Made by a program: the position numbers and the translations under genes
Notes under the pieces: generated by a model
The model's database searches: none
What the model was told of the DNA's origin: nothing
The model's input: the letters and a program-made list of their open reading frames with translations, nothing else
Origin: Hirsutella rhossiliensis
Lineage: Eukaryota > Ascomycota > Sordariomycetes > Hypocreales > Ophiocordycipitaceae
Assembly (NCBI RefSeq): GCF_020360975.1
Contig: NW_025408669.1
Span: forward strand, 1,798,001 to 1,862,000
DNA length: 64,000 nucleotides
Reading direction: 5' to 3'
Shown: piece after piece, positions 63,243 to 64,000 of the stretch
How the letters are laid out: each line of letters begins with the position of its first letter
How positions within the stretch are numbered: position 1 is the first letter of the stretch

Positions 63243-64000
63243 ATGGAGGTGCTCAGCCAGCTGTCCTGGCAGCACGTCGCTGGCACCATCGTCGTGTACC
63301 TTGCAAGCCTCGCCTTCTACCGCCTGTTTCTGCATCCGCTCGCCAAGTTCCCCGGCCCGCGGCTCGCCGCTGTCTCGCGCTGGTACGAGGCCTACTATGA
63401 CGTTGTTTGCAATGGCAAGTACACGTTTAAGATAGAGGAAATGCACAAGAAATACGGTCAGTTGTCTGCGTCTTTCCTTGTCTCGGCTGGCCATGTCAAT
63501 ATTGCCTCATCTCATCCAGTAACTGATGTGAATCGCCCGACAAGGCCCCATCATCCGCATCAGCCCCTTCGAGCTCCATGTCAGCGCCCCTGCCTTCTTC
63601 GAGAAGCTCTACAACCACGACGGCCCATGGAACAAGTACGCCTGGGCCTACGACGCCTTCTCCGCCAAGCCGTCGACAATCTGCACCATCGAGCACGACG
63701 TCCACAGGCAGCGTCGCGCCCCGCTCAGCGCCTTCTTCTCAAAGGCCAACGTCGCCGCCAAGCAGGAAATCATCCGCCGGCGGACGGCCCAGCTCTGCGG
63801 CCGCATCGCCGAGTTTGCCGGCGACAGGACCGCCGCCGTCAACCTCGGCACTGCCATGAGCGCCTTTGCCCGCGACGTGGCCATCGAGTTCATCCTCGGC
63901 AAGCGCTACAACAACCTGGAGAGCAAGGACTTTAGCGCTGCCTTTACAAACGTCCTCCAGGGCGCCGGCGCCGTCTGGCGAATCACCAAGCATGTCCGCT
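63243..64000 (+). CDS. Cytochrome P450, 5' part only (runs off the window)
   Basis: Two exons visible, 63243-63456 and 63545 to the window end, with an 88-nt intron (GTCAGT..ACAAG), giving about 223 residues so far. The N-terminal anchor is [33 protein letters not shown], with the Pro-rich hinge. Then [33 protein letters not shown] and the C-helix region [21 protein letters not shown], where an Arg contacts heme. This pattern resembles fungal P450s often annotated as trichodiene-oxygenase- or benzoate-hydroxylase-like, which says little about substrate. The I-helix, ExxR and heme loop lie beyond position 64000. The gene is divergent from the O-methyltransferase, a common cluster arrangement. 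Confidence 0.88.

Overview
This window reads as nuclear DNA of a filamentous ascomycete (Pezizomycotina, most likely Sordariomycetes, perhaps Hypocreales). The basis is GC-rich genes with short introns (mostly 50-110 nt, GT..AG) and a gene set typical of filamentous fungi: an NmrA-type nitrogen co-repressor, a Zn(II)2Cys6 factor, ERG2, a Csi2-like protein, an RFTS-domain heterochromatin protein and a rhodopsin-like (PTH11-type) membrane protein. It also carries a Fot1/pogo transposon and a Ty3/Gypsy chromovirus. The species cannot be fixed from sequence reading alone. Exon borders below were worked out by hand from reading frame, splice consensus and family knowledge.

Layout. 0.4-6.1 kb: small membrane protein, RFC clamp-loader subunit (-), FCF1 (+), and a five-exon Zn2Cys6 regulator. 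6.1-10.5 kb: gene-poor, leading into nmrA. 11.9-13.9 kb: a Fot1-like DNA transposon sitting about 10 bp after the nmrA stop codon. 16.2-17.9 kb: a secreted Gln/Ser/Gly-repeat protein. 19-31 kb: housekeeping block of ERG2, IES1, POM34, tRNA-Gly(CCC), GET4, a small unknown, VPS68 and CSI2-like. 31.6-36.4 kb: a Yor1-type ABCC transporter. 37.8-50.6 kb: CSL4, SEC2, PUS4, a small TIR element, a RFTS/Raf2-like protein and CBP80. 50.9-56.7 kb: a complete but frameshifted Gypsy element with near-identical LTRs and a perfect 5-bp target duplication. 56.7-64 kb: P450, rhodopsin-like membrane protein, O-methyltransferase and a second P450 running off the window, which looks like the edge of a secondary-metabolite cluster.

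How it fits together. Most of the window is unlinked housekeeping function: replication, rRNA and tRNA processing, exosome, cap binding, chromatin, tail-anchored protein targeting, sterol synthesis, vacuolar sorting and exocytosis. The accessory parts are the three mobile elements and the right-hand cluster edge. The Gypsy element lies exactly between the conserved CBP80 gene and the first cluster P450, and it supplies the last codons of that P450. Both autonomous-type elements have identical or nearly identical terminal repeats, yet their coding regions carry many single-base frameshifts, mostly at homopolymers, while no host gene here shows any. That contrast suggests consensus error in repeats as much as real decay.
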